44,737 nt of DNA, taken from the NCBI GenBank assembly GCA_015680685.1, contig MNCI01002015.1, positions 1 through 44,737 of the forward strand. The letters are read 5' to 3'. Positions within the stretch are counted from its first letter, which is position 1; every line of letters begins with the position of its first letter. Made by a program: the position numbers and the translations under genes. This document shows, piece after piece, positions 44,607-44,737 of this stretch. The DNA is from Gnetum montanum (Eukaryota; Streptophyta; Gnetopsida; Gnetales; Gnetaceae). A model generated the notes under the pieces. That model was given only the letters and a program-made list of their open reading frames with translations, searched no databases and was not told where the DNA came from.

Positions 44607-44737
44607 GAGTGAGCCTTCAGTAGCGATAGAATGGAAAAAGATAAGGAATAAGAGAGATGGAGAAAGAAACAATGGTAACGCCGATAAAATGGATGTCAAA
44701 GATGGAGATGAAAAAAATAAATGGTGATTGCAGAAAT

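Larger units (their letters stand above)
43237..44737 (-). mobile_element. Element E: Athila/Tat-like element, 3' end only, minus strand
   Basis: The 3' LTR begins at 43237 (TAATGAGTGG, with one change from TGATGAG) and runs to about 44045. Internal DNA follows and continues beyond the window. The distance from the LTR to the internal PPT-like motif is only about 550 bp, against about 3.3 kb in B and C. Its last part resembles the homologous place in B from the conserved GCCATCTGC at the aORF start onward. This copy may therefore have lost most of the aORF. Confidence 0.75.

Overview
The window looks like nuclear DNA of a seed plant with a large, repeat-rich genome. I cannot name the species; a gymnosperm is possible, but nothing here proves it. 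Long stretches are decayed LTR retrotransposons nested in one another. Only one small protein gene looks intact, there are no bacterial-type operons or RNA genes, and six single N bases mark assembly joins.

Layout. 1-1440: AT-rich DNA I do not recognise. 1441-about 4040: element A, an LTR retrotransposon fragment on the plus strand (5' LTR, primer binding site, broken gag). About 4040-7830: a 3'-truncated L1-type LINE on the minus strand with ORF1 (DUF4283-like plus zinc knuckle) and ORF2 (endonuclease plus reverse transcriptase). 7830-12969: a low-repeat island holding an intact arabinogalactan peptide gene on the minus strand (CDS 10152-10367) with a TATA box and a possible poly(A) signal. 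12970-26328: element B on the minus strand, full length with both LTRs, a perfect 5-bp target duplication, a tRNA-Asp primer site, gag, protease, RT, RNase H, integrase and a downstream additional ORF rich in coiled coil. 26464-37777: element C, a minus-strand relative that contains a Copia-like solo LTR and is cut at 37778 by element D. 37778-43236: element D, a plus-strand relative that is cut at 43237 by element E. 43237 to the end: element E, minus strand, with a very short 3' internal region.

Elements A to E belong to one broad group. Their LTRs end in TGATGA/TCATCA. The three primer sites in view (A, B, D) match tRNA-Asp. B and C carry an integrase C-terminus without a recognisable chromodomain and a sense-strand additional ORF between pol and the 3' LTR. 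This fits the Athila/Tat branch of Ty3/gypsy (Metaviridae). All copies in view are disabled by stops, frameshifts or lost catalytic residues.

The features most worth a second look are three polypurine-tract-like motifs at matching places in B and C; a second U3-like motif array with its own TATA box upstream of the additional ORF; a 32-bp near-palindrome at the edge of one LTR; and an integrase Glu-to-Lys change shared by B and C. Several local oddities (an inverted gag piece and direct duplications around single Ns) are best read as assembly artefacts.
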